DNA of 64,000 nucleotides from Tamarix chinensis. Taxonomy: Eukaryota; Streptophyta; Magnoliopsida; Caryophyllales; Tamaricaceae. The translations under genes were made by a program, and so were the position numbers. The stretch's first letter is position 1, and each line of letters opens with the position of its first letter. Positions 37,996 through 50,060 of the stretch are shown in pieces. The stretch lies in NCBI GenBank assembly GCA_030549775.1, contig CM060174.1, positions 16,727,193 through 16,791,192 of the forward strand, read 5' to 3'. Below the pieces are notes generated by a model. The model ran no database searches, was not told the origin of the DNA, and worked only from the letters and a program-made list of their open reading frames with translations.

Positions 37996-38119
37996 TGATA
38001 CCGAAGACCAATAGACCATGAGGGAGGGGCTAAGGTTGATGAGGTATCCTTGGATGTAGGATAATCCTTAATGGTGAGGAGCATGTTGCAAGCAAGGGAG
38101 CTTGTGGAAGAAGAGTCCC

Positions 38120-38420
38120 AAAGAGAGAACATACTTCATACCAAATGCACCATACTTGGTAAAATATGCTCCTTTATTGTGAACGGAGGTAGTTGTGTAA
38201 ATGTGGCTTCCGCCACTTTGGTGGAGAAGCTAAATTTACTAACCATGACATATGCTAAGCCATACTAGCTTTAATGGCTTAATAATGGCTCAATGGTTAA
38301 CATCCCTCAGAAAATGGTCGTGCCATTTTCCATAGGGAAAACCTATCAAGATAATGTTGTTTGTGATGTCATTCTCATGGATGCTTGTCATTTTTTTTAG
38401 GTAGACCATGCCAATTTAAT
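38120..38420 (+). pseudogene. Aspartic protease of element B (dead)
   Basis: The active-site region reads IVNGGSCVNVAS: the catalytic Asp has become Asn (codon AAC, 38182-38184). The downstream LMDACHFF block (about 38378) fits the family order. Stops at 38267 and about 38400. Confidence 0.75.
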
Positions 38421-38639
38421 AGGAATTTTAAGCATGATGGTAGGAAGAATAACTATTGCCTGATCTATACTAACAAAAAATTTTGTTAGTATTTGATCTA
38501 TACTTGCTAGGGAGGGCACAAAGTGTAAGAAAGTTTTGTTTGTTGATGGGAAGGGGTTGGAAAGAGCCATAAGGAAATGAAAGGCCTTATAATTGTTGTT
38601 AATGCTTGAAGATAATGAGAATATGCATGAACTTGACCC

Positions 38640-39480
38640 TTAGGTCAAACAACTACTAGGGGAGTTTGGGGATGTTTTCCCAAATGACTTGCTTAGTGAG
38701 TTGCCTCCCCTAAGGAGCATTTGGCACTAAATTGATTTTGTTCCCTTTCATACACTCCCAAATAAACCGACTTATAGGTGCAATCCCAAAGAAGCCATGG
38801 AGTTGCAAATATAAGTTGAGGAGTTGTTATAAAAGGGTTTCATAAAAGAATCCCTTATCCCTTGTGCAATTCTAGCCCTCTTGGTACCTAATAAGGATGG
38901 AAAATGCAAATGTGTGTGGGTAGTGGGTCTATTGACAACATTACTATCAAGCATAGGTATCATATACTTAGACTTGATGACATATTGATTGCTTGCATAG
39001 AGCAAATGTATTTTCCAAGATTGACTTGAGGAGTAAATACTACCAAATTCGAAAATGGGAGGGCTATATGAGTGGTTGGTTATGCTATTTGAACTATCCA
39101 ATGCACCAAGCACTTTCATGAGGCTTATGGATAAGGTTCTTCGACCCTTTATTTTAAAATTTGTATTTGTGTATTTTGATGATATTCTTGTATACTCTTC
39201 TAGTTGAGATGATAATGTAAGACACTTAAGGCTTGTATTTTTAGCTCTTAAGAACAACAAATTGTATGAAAAATTATCAAATTGTGACTTCTTTATGTCG
39301 AGAGTCACCTTTCTAGGGTATATTGTATCCAAAAGTGGAATCTCCATGGCTGAGTTAAAGGTGGAGGCAATAAGAACGTGGCTTACATCCACATCCATCA
39401 CCGATGTTAGATCCTTTCATGGTCTTTCCTATTTTTATAGGAGGTTTATAAAAGGATTTAGCATATTCCTATAAACTCTC
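38640..39480 (+). pseudogene. Reverse transcriptase of element B (broken)
   Basis: Pre-RT GEFGDVFPNDLLSELPPL (about 38662), fingers with KGFIKESLIPC and ALLVPNKDGK, then [19 protein letters not shown] and the catalytic [11 protein letters not shown] (about 39160-39195), so the two Asp of YxDD are intact. The thumb/connection NCDFFMSRVTFLGYIVS and RSFHGLSYFYRRFIKGFS follow. Frameshifts near 38930-39060 and scattered stops inactivate it. This copy gives the full spacing that element A lost. Confidence 0.85.
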
Positions 39481-39960
39481 ACCGAATGCCTCCAAAAAGG
39501 TGTTTTTCAATGGAAAAAATCCGCACAAGAAGCCTTCAAATTAATCAAATACAGGTTAATTGAGGCTCCCATTTTATGGCTACCTAACTTTAAGAAGGTG
39601 TTCGAGGTTAAGTGTGACACAAGCGGAGTAGGCATTGGTGTTATCTTACTAAAAGAAGGAAGGACCATGGCTTTATTTAGTGTGAAGCATAAAAGAATGA
39701 ATTTTATGTTATTATTAGGGCTTTAGATCACTGGTCACAATATCTCTGACCATCACAATTTTTATTGCATACAGATCAAGAGTTCCTAAAATGCATAAAT
39801 GGGTAGCATAAACTAAAATCTAGGCATGCTAGGTGGGTGGAATGTTTACAATCCTTTTCATTTGTAGTAAAGTACAAGAGTGGCAAGACCAATGTTGTGG
39901 CAAATGCACTCTCTAGTATGTATTATATGCTATCATTAATAGAAGCTAGGGTCCTAGGGT
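39481..39960 (+). pseudogene. RNase H of element B (broken)
   Basis: Follows RT in frame: GVFQWKKSAQEAF, then FEVKCDTSGVGIGVILLKEG with the first catalytic Asp (about 39605-39660). It shifts frame near 39690 and ends with [13 protein letters not shown] (about 39878-39915). Several stops. Confidence 0.75.
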
Positions 39961-40250
39961 TTGGGTATCTCAAAGAGTTCTTCAAGTAAGATGAAGACTT
40001 TACTAGCCACATGGAGAAGCAAGAAAAGCCTCAGGGACCATACCTATTGCAAGAAGGATTTTTTTTCAAGGGAAACAAGTTGTCCAAAGTGCTCCATCTC
40101 GGAATTATTCATTTGAGAAATGCATGGGGGAGGTTTGATGGGCCATTTTGGGATCAAAAAATCGTATGATGTACTCTAAAACATTTCTTCTAACTTCAAA
40201 TGGTGGGAGATGTGAAATCCCTTGTGATATAGTGCTCTACGTGTCAAAGG
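39961..40250 (+). pseudogene. Integrase N-terminus of element B, cut by element C
   Basis: Contains MGHFGIKKSYD (about 40138-40170) and the CSTCQR zinc-binding pair (40233-40250). The sequence stops at the AAAGG target site (40246-40250), where the 18-kb element C is inserted. The DDE core resumes at 58238. Confidence 0.8.
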
Positions 40251-40869
40251 TGTAACACCCTAAAAATCACCATTGAATATTTTCATTTTAAACATAAAAT
40301 CATACACCATAAAAGGGGGTCACCGTAATTGGTATAATTCTATCCCCTTGCCATCCTCGTACCAACTGCAAGGCTTAGTAGAAATATATGCAACCACGAT
40401 AAATATATCAAGGAAAGCATTTTATAACATACTAAGGGTTAAATGTTGATATCAAGAAATTACCGAAATATAGAACATTGTTCAACTGGAATAAATATTA
40501 AATAAAAAACTAAAAGGGTAAATTTTTGGATAATACTCTCTTCGAGCCCCAATCCTAGGTTACTACAACATCACTCTACCCCAATCATGTTATCATAAGC
40601 AACAAAATCATTTAGGGCATTGTTAATCACCTATAAAGACTCAGAAGGAGACACTACTCGTGGGAATAAGTAGCACCCATAAAAGGGGTGATAGTACGCT
40701 ATATCTAAGTGAGGTAATAACAAAGTCAAGGAGGAATATAGTAGTTCAAAATGCTATAGCAAGACATAAAGGCACATAAGCAGGTTATAGTAGTTTGTTC
40801 ATTACTGTCTAGACTCAATCCATTAGTGTAGTACTTAATCATCTCTCAAATTATATCCACGTAAGTTTG

Positions 40870-41345
40870 GGGACCCCACTATTCTTACCGGTGGACAAGT
40901 AAATATAGTTCAACCCAAGGCAACACCCTCCTCACCACTATTCTCACCGGTGGACCGAAAAATATAGTCCAATCTAGGGCAGCACACTCCTAACCATTAT
41001 TCTCACTAGTGGACCTATAAATATAATACAATTTAGGGCATCACACTTCCAAACACTATTCTCACCGATGGATCGGTAAACATAATACAACGGGTCCTAA
41101 CCCACATGGTGTTGTGTTGTAAGTAATTAGTGTCTTTGCATAGATTATTATTATTATCTAAGAGTTTTATTACTTGAGCTCAGGATCCCCATTATTGTCA
41201 CTGGTGGATCAGTAAATATGATACAAAACTAGGGCAGCATAATCTTGATCACTATTCTCACCAGTAGATAGGTAAATATAATATAACCTAGGGCAACACT
41301 CTTAGCCACTATTCTTATCAGTGGACAGGTATATAAACATAAGGT
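40870..41345 (-). repeat. CCAC-N11-GTGG repeat array, group I version
   Basis: About seven units, such as CCACTATTCTCACCGGTGG (near 40930), with spacers of 40-60 bp that include AGGGCAACAC-like words. Spacing between the CCAC and GTGG arms is kept at 11 bases in the best units. Confidence 0.75.
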
Positions 41346-42438
41346 ACCACAAGGCCTGACGCAATTGATCTTCCACTTTAAGTGATAAGTGTCTTATTTG
41401 TTTAGATATCAAACATAGCCATGTACATCCTATGTATGACTCCTGGCATCCTACCACCTTGGGCCAACCCTAGCTCCATAGAAATCCTAATTTTCTAAGT
41501 TTAAGTTATCCTCATCCCCTAATGATCCTTGAGTCCCCAAATTATCAACCAACGCAAACCTGCATTAGAAACCCTATTCATGCATGGGTCATATCCCATT
41601 TTTCTCATTTCTTCACATATGATGCAAATGTCCCCTAGGGTCATCCCTCGAAACCCTAGTTTGACCCAAATGGGTCTAACCCATTCTCTATTACTTATTT
41701 ATCCCTAAACTTGCACAACCATTCAGACGTTACCATGATTATCCATCCCCTAAAATTTCATAGACCGACTCCTTCATTTCACACATGCAATAACAACCTC
41801 CCCAAAGGACTCCTCTCAAAACCCTAAACTCCATTTAGTATTTGTATCCACACCTATATATCGCACTTAAACCATTAGACTTACCACACATTCCCCACAA
41901 AGCATATCCAAAATCATAGTTCATAGGCACAACCCAACTCCCCAATCTCTTATAAATGATAATGACCTACCATTAAGGTTTTATACCCCCAAAACCCTAG
42001 TTGCACCCCCTTTGTACTCTCCCATCCCCTAGCATCCAAGGACTCCACCATGTATTGCCAACTACTCCAATAGTACAGTCTTCTCCCCCTATAACCATTC
42101 TTAACAACCATCCCTCACTTAGTCTCCCCCATACATATTAAGTTTGACTCACCCCATGTATGGTTAACCCTCTCTATGCAATATCTGTCGTAATCCCCTT
42201 TTATAATTATCTTACTAATTATTTAACATTTTTCAATGAATATTTGACTAAATTTTTCCCTAGGGTCTCCCCATATGTCCCTTCCACTATATTGACCAAA
42301 TGCCCTTGGGTCTCTAAAACCCTACGTAAGCCTCCTGGCTTAAAATAAAATAATTTCTCAACAACCCTCAAACACATGGAGTACCACATAATAGAAATAA
42401 ACAACAATATATAAACCAAATAGTCAATTTCACACATA

Positions 42439-42450
42439 CTCTTACCTTAT
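42439..42450 (-). other. Conserved 5' splice-like site in LTR leader
   Basis: Minus-strand ATAAG/GTAAGAG (GT at 42445-42444). A possible partner 3' site is TTTATAG/GTG (AG at 40632-40631). In the 5' LTR the donor has decayed to AAG/ATAAG near 56515. Confidence 0.45.
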
Positions 42451-42719
42451 ATCCTTTCAAGCCAAGATGCACAAGCAACCCTAGAACATGTAACATTTCA
42501 TGTAGGTATTCACTTAACACATAAAAGAACCACATAATCACAAATCCCTAGCTATAACTATATCCTTACCAAAATGGCTTCTATATTAAAGCAATAAAAC
42601 CCTACACCCCCTTCTATGGAAACCAAAATAATACCTAAAATGGGAATACCCAACATAGGCTAACTTATCCTTTTTCTACCTTTTTCCACCTTTTTCCTTT
42701 TTTTCTTTCCTTAAACAAG

Positions 42720-42750
42720 ATAATGATGATGATGATGATGATGATGATCC

Positions 42751-42830
<80 letters not shown>
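42720..42830. repeat. ATG/AAT compound microsatellite
   Basis: (ATG)n followed by (AAT)n and (AATG)-like ends. It produces long poly-Ile and poly-Met frames that are not genes. Confidence 0.95.
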
Positions 42831-42831
<1 letters not shown>

Positions 42832-43440
42832 ATTTAATTAAAAGAAGCTCAAAATGGATGAAAGGAAAGTGGTGTGACCAGAATAGGCAAGAGGAAAGGA
42901 GGGTGGTGTGGCTGTGGTGTAAGGTGGAGATAGTTTTTGGTTGGGAAAAGAATGGGGTTAGTCTTTCGGGGGTTGTGGATGGTGTTAGCACTACATAGGC
43001 TAGTTGGAAGGGAATTGACTTATGGGGGTGGCCACGCCAACCAGTGGTGGTGCAACTAAGAGGAAGTGAGGAGAAGAAGGAGGAAAATGGAGAGAAAAAG
43101 GTGGTGGAGAAGGCCGGTTGCATATGGGGGCACCTATGTGGGATGTGGAGGTGTGGTGGCAGTGTAGAGAAGGGGAAATAAGTCGATGGTTGTGGTGGAG
43201 TGAGGTGGTGCAAGGTAGCGTGGCCTGTCCACTTTATACGCTTGAGGAGAGGAGAAGAAGGGGAGAAAGAGGGAAGTGAGAGGCCTAGTAGGTGTAGAGA
43301 GATGTAGGGAATGGAGAGAAGTGGAGCTTGAGTGGCAGCATGGCTTGGATGTGGTGGTGGTAACTGCTAAAGGTAGGGGTAGGGAAAGGGTGCAAGCGAG
43401 GATTGACGAGGGAGAAAGAGAGGAGAGGATGAGCTAGGGT

Positions 43441-43451
43441 GGTATTTATAG
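43441..43451 (-). promoter_or_regulatory. TATA box in element C 3' LTR
   Basis: Minus-strand CTATAAATACC about 725 bp from the U3 edge, followed by the CT-rich leader. The homologous site in the 5' LTR (near 57412) has decayed to CTGTAAAAACC. Confidence 0.6.
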
Positions 43452-44175
43452 ACTATGGGGGAGAATAACGATAAGAGGGGAAGGGGGTAAGGGTGGCCAA
43501 TCACTAGGCGGTATAACAATGGTAGGGGAGGACAGTGTGCGGGTCTGTAGTGTAGGGGGTGTAGGGGGACCGTGTAGGGGCATGCATTGCATGGTTGCAA
43601 AGGGAAAAAGGGAGGGACGATTAGCTAGTGGCAGGTCATAGGAGGTTTAAAAATGGTAACTGGGGGTGCAGGTCTGTAGAACGAGAGGTAGGGGACAAGA
43701 AGGGAGGGATAAAAAAGGAAAAGAAGAAAAAGAGAAGAAGGATTAGGTTGTCTCTCGGGGGAAAATAAAAAAGGGAGGAGGAAAGGGGTGTTGGGTCACT
43801 CAAGGGAGAAGGGAAAAGAAGAGAAGGGGTGCTTAGGCCACTGCGGCACAGTCTAAGTAAGAAGAAAAAAGTAGGAAGAAAAGAAAAAGATAGGAGAAAA
43901 GAAAAGAAAAAAGGAGAAAAGGAGAAAAGGGAAAAGAAAAAATGGAAATGAGATGGTGGGATTTTTGGGTTTTTGGAGAATTAATAAAAATAATTAAAAA
44001 ATTATTATATTTACTTAGAATATATTTTAGGCTAAATAATTTAAATAAGGCTTCTAAATGATAAAATTTTATATCTATTATTATTATTATTATTATTATA
44101 TGTACCTATATTTTATTTTATTTATTATTTTATTATTCTATTTCTTATTCTTAGGAAAAATTTTGGGGTATTACA

Positions 44176-44700
44176 TCACTACCTCCTTAAAGGAAGACTT
44201 CATCCTCGAAGTCACAAGCCAAGATCTGGTAATAGGAATAAAGGAATGGAGAGTAACGTGGTCCTAGCAACCAACCTTAGATGCGAGAACACACAATACT
44301 ACCTACTACCCCTTAAAGGAGAAGGGGTTTTCTAGGAGTTATCATATATGAAGTAAAGAGTTCAGGATATGCCTCATGCATGTCCTTCTCTACTTCCTAG
44401 GTGGCTTCCTCCATCCCATAATGGCTCCTAATAACCTTCATGAGCGGAATTACACTTGGCTGGTTTTTTCTGAGTTTGGTATCAAGGATCCGTATAGGCC
44501 TCGCCTCATAGGTTAGAGAGTCATCTAGCTCAACTTCATCTGGTCGGATCATGTGGTAAGGATCTATAATGTACTTTTGCCACTATGAGACATGAAAGAT
44601 GTTGTGGACACATGCTAACTTAGGTGGAAGCACCAACTTATAAACAACCTCACCAATCCTGTTTAGAATCTCGTAAGGTCCGATATATCTTGGGCTTAAC
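44176..44700 (-). pseudogene. Chromodomain-like C-terminus of element C
   Basis: Minus-strand fragments SHYGMEEAT and EKDMHEAYPEL (about 44440-44360) match the tail after integrase in plant chromoviruses, which can bind histone marks and guide integration. The end FEDEVFL (about 44210-44190) is followed by AAGGAGGTAGTGA (44188-44176), the polypurine tract next to the 3' LTR. Multiple stops. Confidence 0.65.
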
Positions 44701-45900
44701 TTGCCTCTCCTACTAAACCTCTACACTCCCTTAGGCATAACTCTTCTGCCGACTTTGAGTAGATTTCATCCTATCCTGGTTCAGATAGACCTATTAGGTC
44801 ATCTCCCCAGTCAACTCAAGTCCCAACACCATAGTCTCAGTAATATCACTCTTGCACAAGGGTGTCTGTTTATGTCCATATAACACCTTAGAGGGTGCCA
44901 TCCCTATACTGGCATGATAGTTTCTATTGTAAGAGAACTCTTCTAGGTGCAAATGATCCTCCTAATAACCCTAAAATTCCATAATTTAAGCTCGTAACAT
45001 GTCTTCAAGAGCTTGAATGATCCTTATTGTCTACCCATCCATGACTAGATGGAAAGCAATACTCATCTCCAGCTTTATTCTCAGAACCTCCTATACTTTT
45101 CCCAAAAAATGCGATAGAAACCTCGAGTCTCTATTGGAGAAAATATCTATGGGTACACCATGTCGACTAACCATAAATTTCATATAATCATTGGCTCATT
45201 AGTCTATGTTCAAGGTTGACTTCATTGGTATAAATACCGTCGACTTAGTCAGTATGTCCAGAATTACCTAGATAGTGTCACACCCGCTCCAAGTCCTAGG
45301 TAACTCAATAAAAAAAATCCATAAATATCGAGTCCCATTTCCATCCTATCATTTCTAGAGTTTGGACTAACCCTAGAGGTCTGCGGTGCTCAAACTTGAC
45401 CTTCTGATAGGTCAGGCATCAGGACACAAACTCAACTACCTCCTACTTCATGTAGCGCCACTAGTAAACCCTCTTAAGATCATTATACAAATTGCCTCCT
45501 CCTTGGTAGATAGAGTAGGGCGTTGATTCCTTCTTCCAAAATTTGATGCTTCAGGTCTTAGTGACCCTTCAGTACACACCAACGACCCTTGTAGCGAATG
45601 CTACCATCCTCATGTATCTAGAACCCTTAAGCCTGATTTTCCTATATCTTCTGTTATATCCTTTCAAGTTTAACATATCTAGTTCATCTGGTATAGATAT
45701 CCTCAAATACTATTGGTGTAATCATTAAGGCACTCATGCGAGCCTTGAGATCACTCTACTAGATCACTTTGCTTCCATTTCACCGAACTCCCCCAGCAAA
45801 TGGTTAGCTACCACACTAGAGTTCACAAAGTGTGAGGTCTTCTAGCTTTAGGCACCTACAACCACATTGGCTTTACCCTCATGGTAAATCAACTAGATAT
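44701..45900 (-). pseudogene. Integrase of element C (broken)
   Basis: Minus-strand pieces, in order: [11 protein letters not shown] (zinc-binding remnant), WDSIFMDFF with the first catalytic Asp, GIYTNEVNLEH, and a GLLGGSFA-type C-terminal stretch. Frame changes and more than ten stops. The DDE third residue could not be placed with confidence. Confidence 0.65.
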
Positions 45901-46470
45901 TGTAATCCTTTACCAACTCTAGCCACCTCCTTTGCCTCATTTCAACTCCTTTTGAGTGAATATGTATTTAAGGCTCTTGTGGTTAGTAAAGAATCTACTT
46001 CTAGTCCCATATAGGTAGTGACTCCAAATCTTTAGTGTGAAAACTATCGTGCCTAACTCTAGATCATGAGTCTGGTAGTTATGTTCATGCCTCTTCAACT
46101 GACAGTAGGCGTAGGCAACCACCCTACCATTTTGTATCAATATGTACCCTAACCCATACTTGGATGCATCACTATAGACTTCAAAACCCTCTAAGCCCAC
46201 TGGTAGAGTTAGGACAGGTGTTGTAGTTAAACATTTCTTTAGTTCTTGGAATGCCCCTTCATAAGTCTCATCCTAGTGAAACTTGATAGTTTACTTCAAA
46301 AGGTTCATTAGAGGACCGGCAATCCTTGATAAATTCTTCATGAAGTGTTTGTAATACCCAACTAGACCCAAAAAACTATGAACCTTTGACGCATTCATGG
46401 GGGTCTTCCATTCTGTAACCTCAACTATCTTTATTGGGTCCATTGTGACTCCCCCAACTGATAATGCTAA
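45901..46470 (-). pseudogene. RT thumb and RNase H of element C
   Basis: In the minus sense: VTMDPIKIVEVTEWKTP and VHSFLGLVGYYKHFMKNLS (RT connection), then [20 protein letters not shown] (RNase H first Asp kept, about 46198-46140), HDLELG (Glu kept) and [14 protein letters not shown] (about 45985), where the family Asp is Asn. The 87-residue stretch 45937-46200 is open, but the domain is inactive by the Asn change and flanking stops. Confidence 0.8.
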
Positions 46471-46484
46471 TAATACATATTGCT

Positions 46485-46537
<53 letters not shown>

Positions 46538-46584
46538 TGATGATGATGATGATGATGATAATGATAATGATGATGATGATGGTG

Positions 46585-46622
<38 letters not shown>

Positions 46623-46623
46623 C
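46485..46623. repeat. (TAA)n(TGA)n microsatellite inside the RT gene
   Basis: About 139 bp of trinucleotide repeat sits between the codons for KLFKC and those for SVGGVTMDP in the RT of element C. It replaces a block of roughly a dozen conserved residues and, by its period of three, keeps the frame open as poly-Tyr/His. Confidence 0.9.
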
Positions 46624-46629
46624 ATCCCA

Positions 46630-47260
46630 CACTTAAATAGCTTAGCATACATGCGGTATTTCCGAATGAGGGATAGGATTGTGCAAAGGCATTGTTCATG
46701 CTCTTTCTTTCATTGAGAGTACACTAGAATATCATCAATGAACACTAATACGAGTTGGTCAAGGAATGGCCTAAAGATCCTTGTCTTTAAATCCATGAAG
46801 ACAACAGGTGCATTGGTGAGCTCAAAAGGTATCACTGTGAGCTCATAATGCCCATAACGAGTTCGAAAGGTTGTCTTCATAATATCAACATTTGCAATGC
46901 ACAATTAATGGTATCCTTCAAGTCAACCTTAGAGAAGATAGTAGCACCCTATAGCTGATCAAAAAGGTCATCGATTCTTCAAAGTGGATATCAATTCTTG
47001 ACTGTCAATTGATCTAACTCTTGGTAATAATTAAAGAGACAGAGACTCCCATCCTTCTTTTTCATGAACAAAATAGGTGATCCCCATAGAGACACACTTA
47101 GTCAGATATATCCATGTTCTAGCAACTCCTCTAGTTGGGTCTTCAACTCTTTCAGCTCCACTAATGCCATTTTGTAAGGGCCCCCTAACAATGGTTCAGC
47201 CCCTGGCACCAAGTTGATCTCGTGCACCGGTAGCATACCTAGGATCTCCTCTAGAAACAC
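46630..47260 (-). pseudogene. Reverse transcriptase of element C (broken)
   Basis: In the minus sense: VHEINLVPGAEPLLGGPYKM (about 47225), [50 protein letters not shown] and the catalytic [10 protein letters not shown] (46746-46716) with both Asp of the xxDD box kept. A microsatellite follows at 46623. Several stops lie between blocks. Confidence 0.85.
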
Positions 47261-47479
47261 ATTAGAGAAGTCCTAAACCATGGGAATGTCACTTAAGGCT
47301 GTCAGATCCTTGTTTCACTCCTGGGCACTACATAAGTACATCAGGTACCCCTTTTGGATCAATGAGTGTATTGTGATAGTCGACACCACCTTTATGGTGG
47401 GCTTGGGCTTGGATTTCCTATATGAAACCCTAGTATCCTTCAAACCTTGCAATACTACACGTTCTTGTGCGCATTCTAT

Positions 47480-47740
47480 CACTATACGTTATCTCATGAG
47501 CATATCAATCCTTAATATGACATCAAAGTCCTGTAGATCCATTTTAACCAAGTTCACTAGGCAGTATACCCTACCATCGCTAATGCCACCTCTAAGTAGA
47601 GCCTAAAATCACTAATATAACTACTTAGCAGATGGTGATAGGTCAGCCCTAACAACAAATGTAGTAGACACAAATGACAATGAGGCACCTGAATTGAACA
47701 GTACATGCATTAGTAAAGAGAGGATGTTAAATATACATGT
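47480..47740 (-). pseudogene. Aspartic protease of element C (dead)
   Basis: In the minus sense LFNSGASLSFVSTTFVV: the catalytic Asp is Asn (codon AAT at 47695-47693). DLQDFDVILRIDMLM (about 47530) matches the segment after protease. Same class of change as in element B. Confidence 0.75.
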
Positions 47741-48236
47741 AACCACATTTAGCTATCTACCAGCCTTTGCTCGACAGATGATGTTCATGTGCCCACTTAA
47801 CTAACCTCCTTGATGAATCCCTTGGCATCCTCTAGTACTCTAGGTCTGATTACCACTTTGAGGAAAAGGACAAAACCCCTACGGTCTTCCCTTAATCCCT
47901 TGGCTCTATGCATTGGCTAGGGTAGGTGCCCTCTACTAGAACTGTTGAGGTGGTGCCTGGTAGGCATGCTACTGGTAGGCCTACTACTATGGCATCAATT
48001 GTCTCTAGTGGAACTAATATCCCTAAGGCAGATAAAAGCTTCTCTGGTTCTGGCATTAGAAGGATTGGTGGCCTATCTTATAGCTCAATGGTTTACCTCC
48101 ACTGTCATATCACGGGTGGTTCTTGCCATAACACCTGTAGGAAAAAGAACCCTTTGGTAGCCCCTGGTTCCCAACTAGACCCCTCTGCTAATGTCTTGAG
48201 GGTCTACCTCCTTAGATCTCCGTCCTACTCTTGGAA
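47741..48236 (-). pseudogene. Gag C-terminal part of element C
   Basis: Minus-strand low-similarity frames after the element D insertion point. A decayed knuckle-like CYGKNHP is seen near 48130. Ends at the CCCTA target site (48237-48241). Confidence 0.5.
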
Positions 48237-48884
48237 CCCTATGAAATACCCCAAAAATCCTAATTTAGGAATTATGGCAAATAATAATTTATTAGAGAAA
48301 AATTAAGAAAATAGGTGAATTTATTAAATAAAGAGGAAATTTATTGAGGAAAAATAAGGAGAAAATAATAAATAAGTTATTTGGAAAATTTTGGACATTT
48401 TACTAATTAAAATGGAAGTTAAGGACAATTTATTCAAAATAGCCTAACTAATCTAAAAATGGATTTAAATATTATAATAAAAATAATTATTATTAAAATT
48501 AAATATATAAATTAATTAGATAAATAAATAAATACCCAAATACCTCCAACCCAACCATTTTGTCATTTCTCCATTTTTCCTTTTTCCTTTTCTTCTTTCT
48601 TTTCTCTTTTTCTTCCTTCCTCCTCCTTAATTTTTTTTCTTTTTCTTTCTTTCCCCCCGGACTGGGCTGGCCTGCGCAGCCCAGACCCCCCTCCCCGCCT
48701 CTCCTTCCTTCTTCTCGCCCGCGGCCCAGCGAGCCAGCCGCCCGTGAAACCAAACGCTGCGTTTCGACGCTATAGTCGCTGAAACGCTACGTCACAATAA
48801 GAAAAATGTAACCGTTGCCAGACCGACGAGGACGCAACGTTTTTTTTCAAACAATCCTCAAAACGCCGCATTTTGTTTTAAAAC

Positions 48885-48891
48885 TATATAA
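48885..48891 (+). promoter_or_regulatory. TATA box candidate 1 of LTR D
   Basis: TATATAA about 640 bp from the LTR start, after CpG-rich repeats of an AAACGC word. Distance is close to that in the element C LTR. Confidence 0.5.
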
Positions 48892-49255
48892 CGCCGCCGA
48901 ACCGGCTGGTTCCCTTCCTTTTCTTTTCCTCCCCTAGACCGCCGGTCCTCCTCCTTTCCCCTTCCTTCTTCTTCCCCCGCACAGCCGCCGACCTGCAGCT
49001 CGAATTTTGCCGGCTGCCACCAGCCTAGTACCGGCTATCTTTCCCTGCCTCTCTCCCTGTTGTTTTCTTTCTCTTTTCGACCCCGACCAAGTCCCTCTCT
49101 CCCTTTCCCGCGTGCCCACCTCTTTCCCTTTTCCTCTCCCCTTCCCCGACCCAGCCTGCCATGGCAGGACCTGCACCACTTACCACCGGTCGGGCACCTG
49201 CACACCTGCCCCGCACGCCTCCTTCTCCCCTTATCATTTTTCTCTTCCAATTGCC

Positions 49256-49262
49256 TATAAAT
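49256..49262 (+). promoter_or_regulatory. TATA box candidate 2 of LTR D
   Basis: TATAAAT in GCCTATAAATGCCCCCC, sequence-like to the CTATAAATACC box of the element C LTR. Which of the two boxes is used cannot be decided here. Confidence 0.5.
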
Positions 49263-49942
49263 GCCCCCCATTGGCAGCCCCGATCATCTCCCTTTTTGAT
49301 TTTTTTTTTGCCCCAAAACCCTGCCTCTCCGCCACCTCAAAAAGACGGGCTTTTCGCCGTCACCGGAGACCGCCTCCGCCACCTCTCCCCACTGGGATCT
49401 TCCCTGCAACTCCCTCGACAAAACCAAGCCACCACCACCCTCTGCCTTGCCCTGCACGTACCGCCCTAGCTGTGCAAAATTCCTATCCCGAAACCACCAC
49501 CTCCAGCCTTCGCCGCCCTTGCGCCGCCTCCCACCTCCAGCCCAGCCGCCACTAGAGCCTCTTTCACCCTCCAAAATGCCCAGCAGACCTCCCTCTACCT
49601 TTCCCTGCCTTCAACTTCCCCTACCTCCCTCTCCTCCTTCCTCCCTCATCTTCCACCTCTCTCCACCACCCTCAGCCGCCGCCGCCCCTTGCCACGCCAC
49701 CACCTCCACTCCACTCCCCTTCACCTGTTGCTTCTCCCCCACCTCAAACTTCTCTTTTCCTCCTGCCATCCAGCCCCCACCTTGATCTTTTCCTTTCCCT
49801 TCCTCCTCCACCGCCGCCGCCGTCGCCGCCACGCGCCGCCGCCGGACCACCACCGACCCTAGGTGGTTCTCCACTCATCCAAACCCTAATACCCCTTTTA
49901 TATAATTGCTACTATTTTCTACTAATATTGATACTAATATAC

Positions 49943-49991
<49 letters not shown>

Positions 49992-50060
49992 CATTATTTT
50001 TATTACTTTTATTATTACTATAATTATTATTATGATTATTATTATTATTGTCATTATTAC
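49943..50060. repeat. (ATT)n microsatellite in LTR D
   Basis: Long imperfect ATT repeat; a second clean one lies at 50462-50519. Both give poly-Ile frames that are not genes. Confidence 0.95.

Larger units (their letters stand above)
40251..44175 (-). mobile_element. 3' LTR of element C (group I)
   Basis: TGTAACACCC...GGGGTATTACA, 3925 bp. Holds, in the minus sense, U3 of about 720 bp, a TATA box (43451-43441), a CT-rich leader, a 5' splice-like site (42445) and a CCAC-N11-GTGG array (40870-41340). A large ATG/AAT microsatellite (42720-42830) is absent from the 5' LTR, which has only a few such units near 56795-56815. Confidence 0.9.

Noticed and set aside
38772..39401. 209-residue minus-strand frame
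   Set aside because: It is the antisense shadow of the element B reverse transcriptase, whose motifs are clear on the plus strand.
42665..43213. 182-residue frame with a poly-Ile stretch
   Set aside because: It comes from an AAT microsatellite within the element C LTR.
48934..49874. Long Pro/Ser-rich and Arg/Gly-rich reading frames on both strands
   Set aside because: They overlap in several frames of a CT-rich LTR leader, lack domains, and equivalent regions of other copies do not keep the frames.
49870..49895. Telomere-like AAACCCTAA words here and elsewhere
   Set aside because: They are single or paired telo-box words scattered in LTRs, not tandem telomere repeats.
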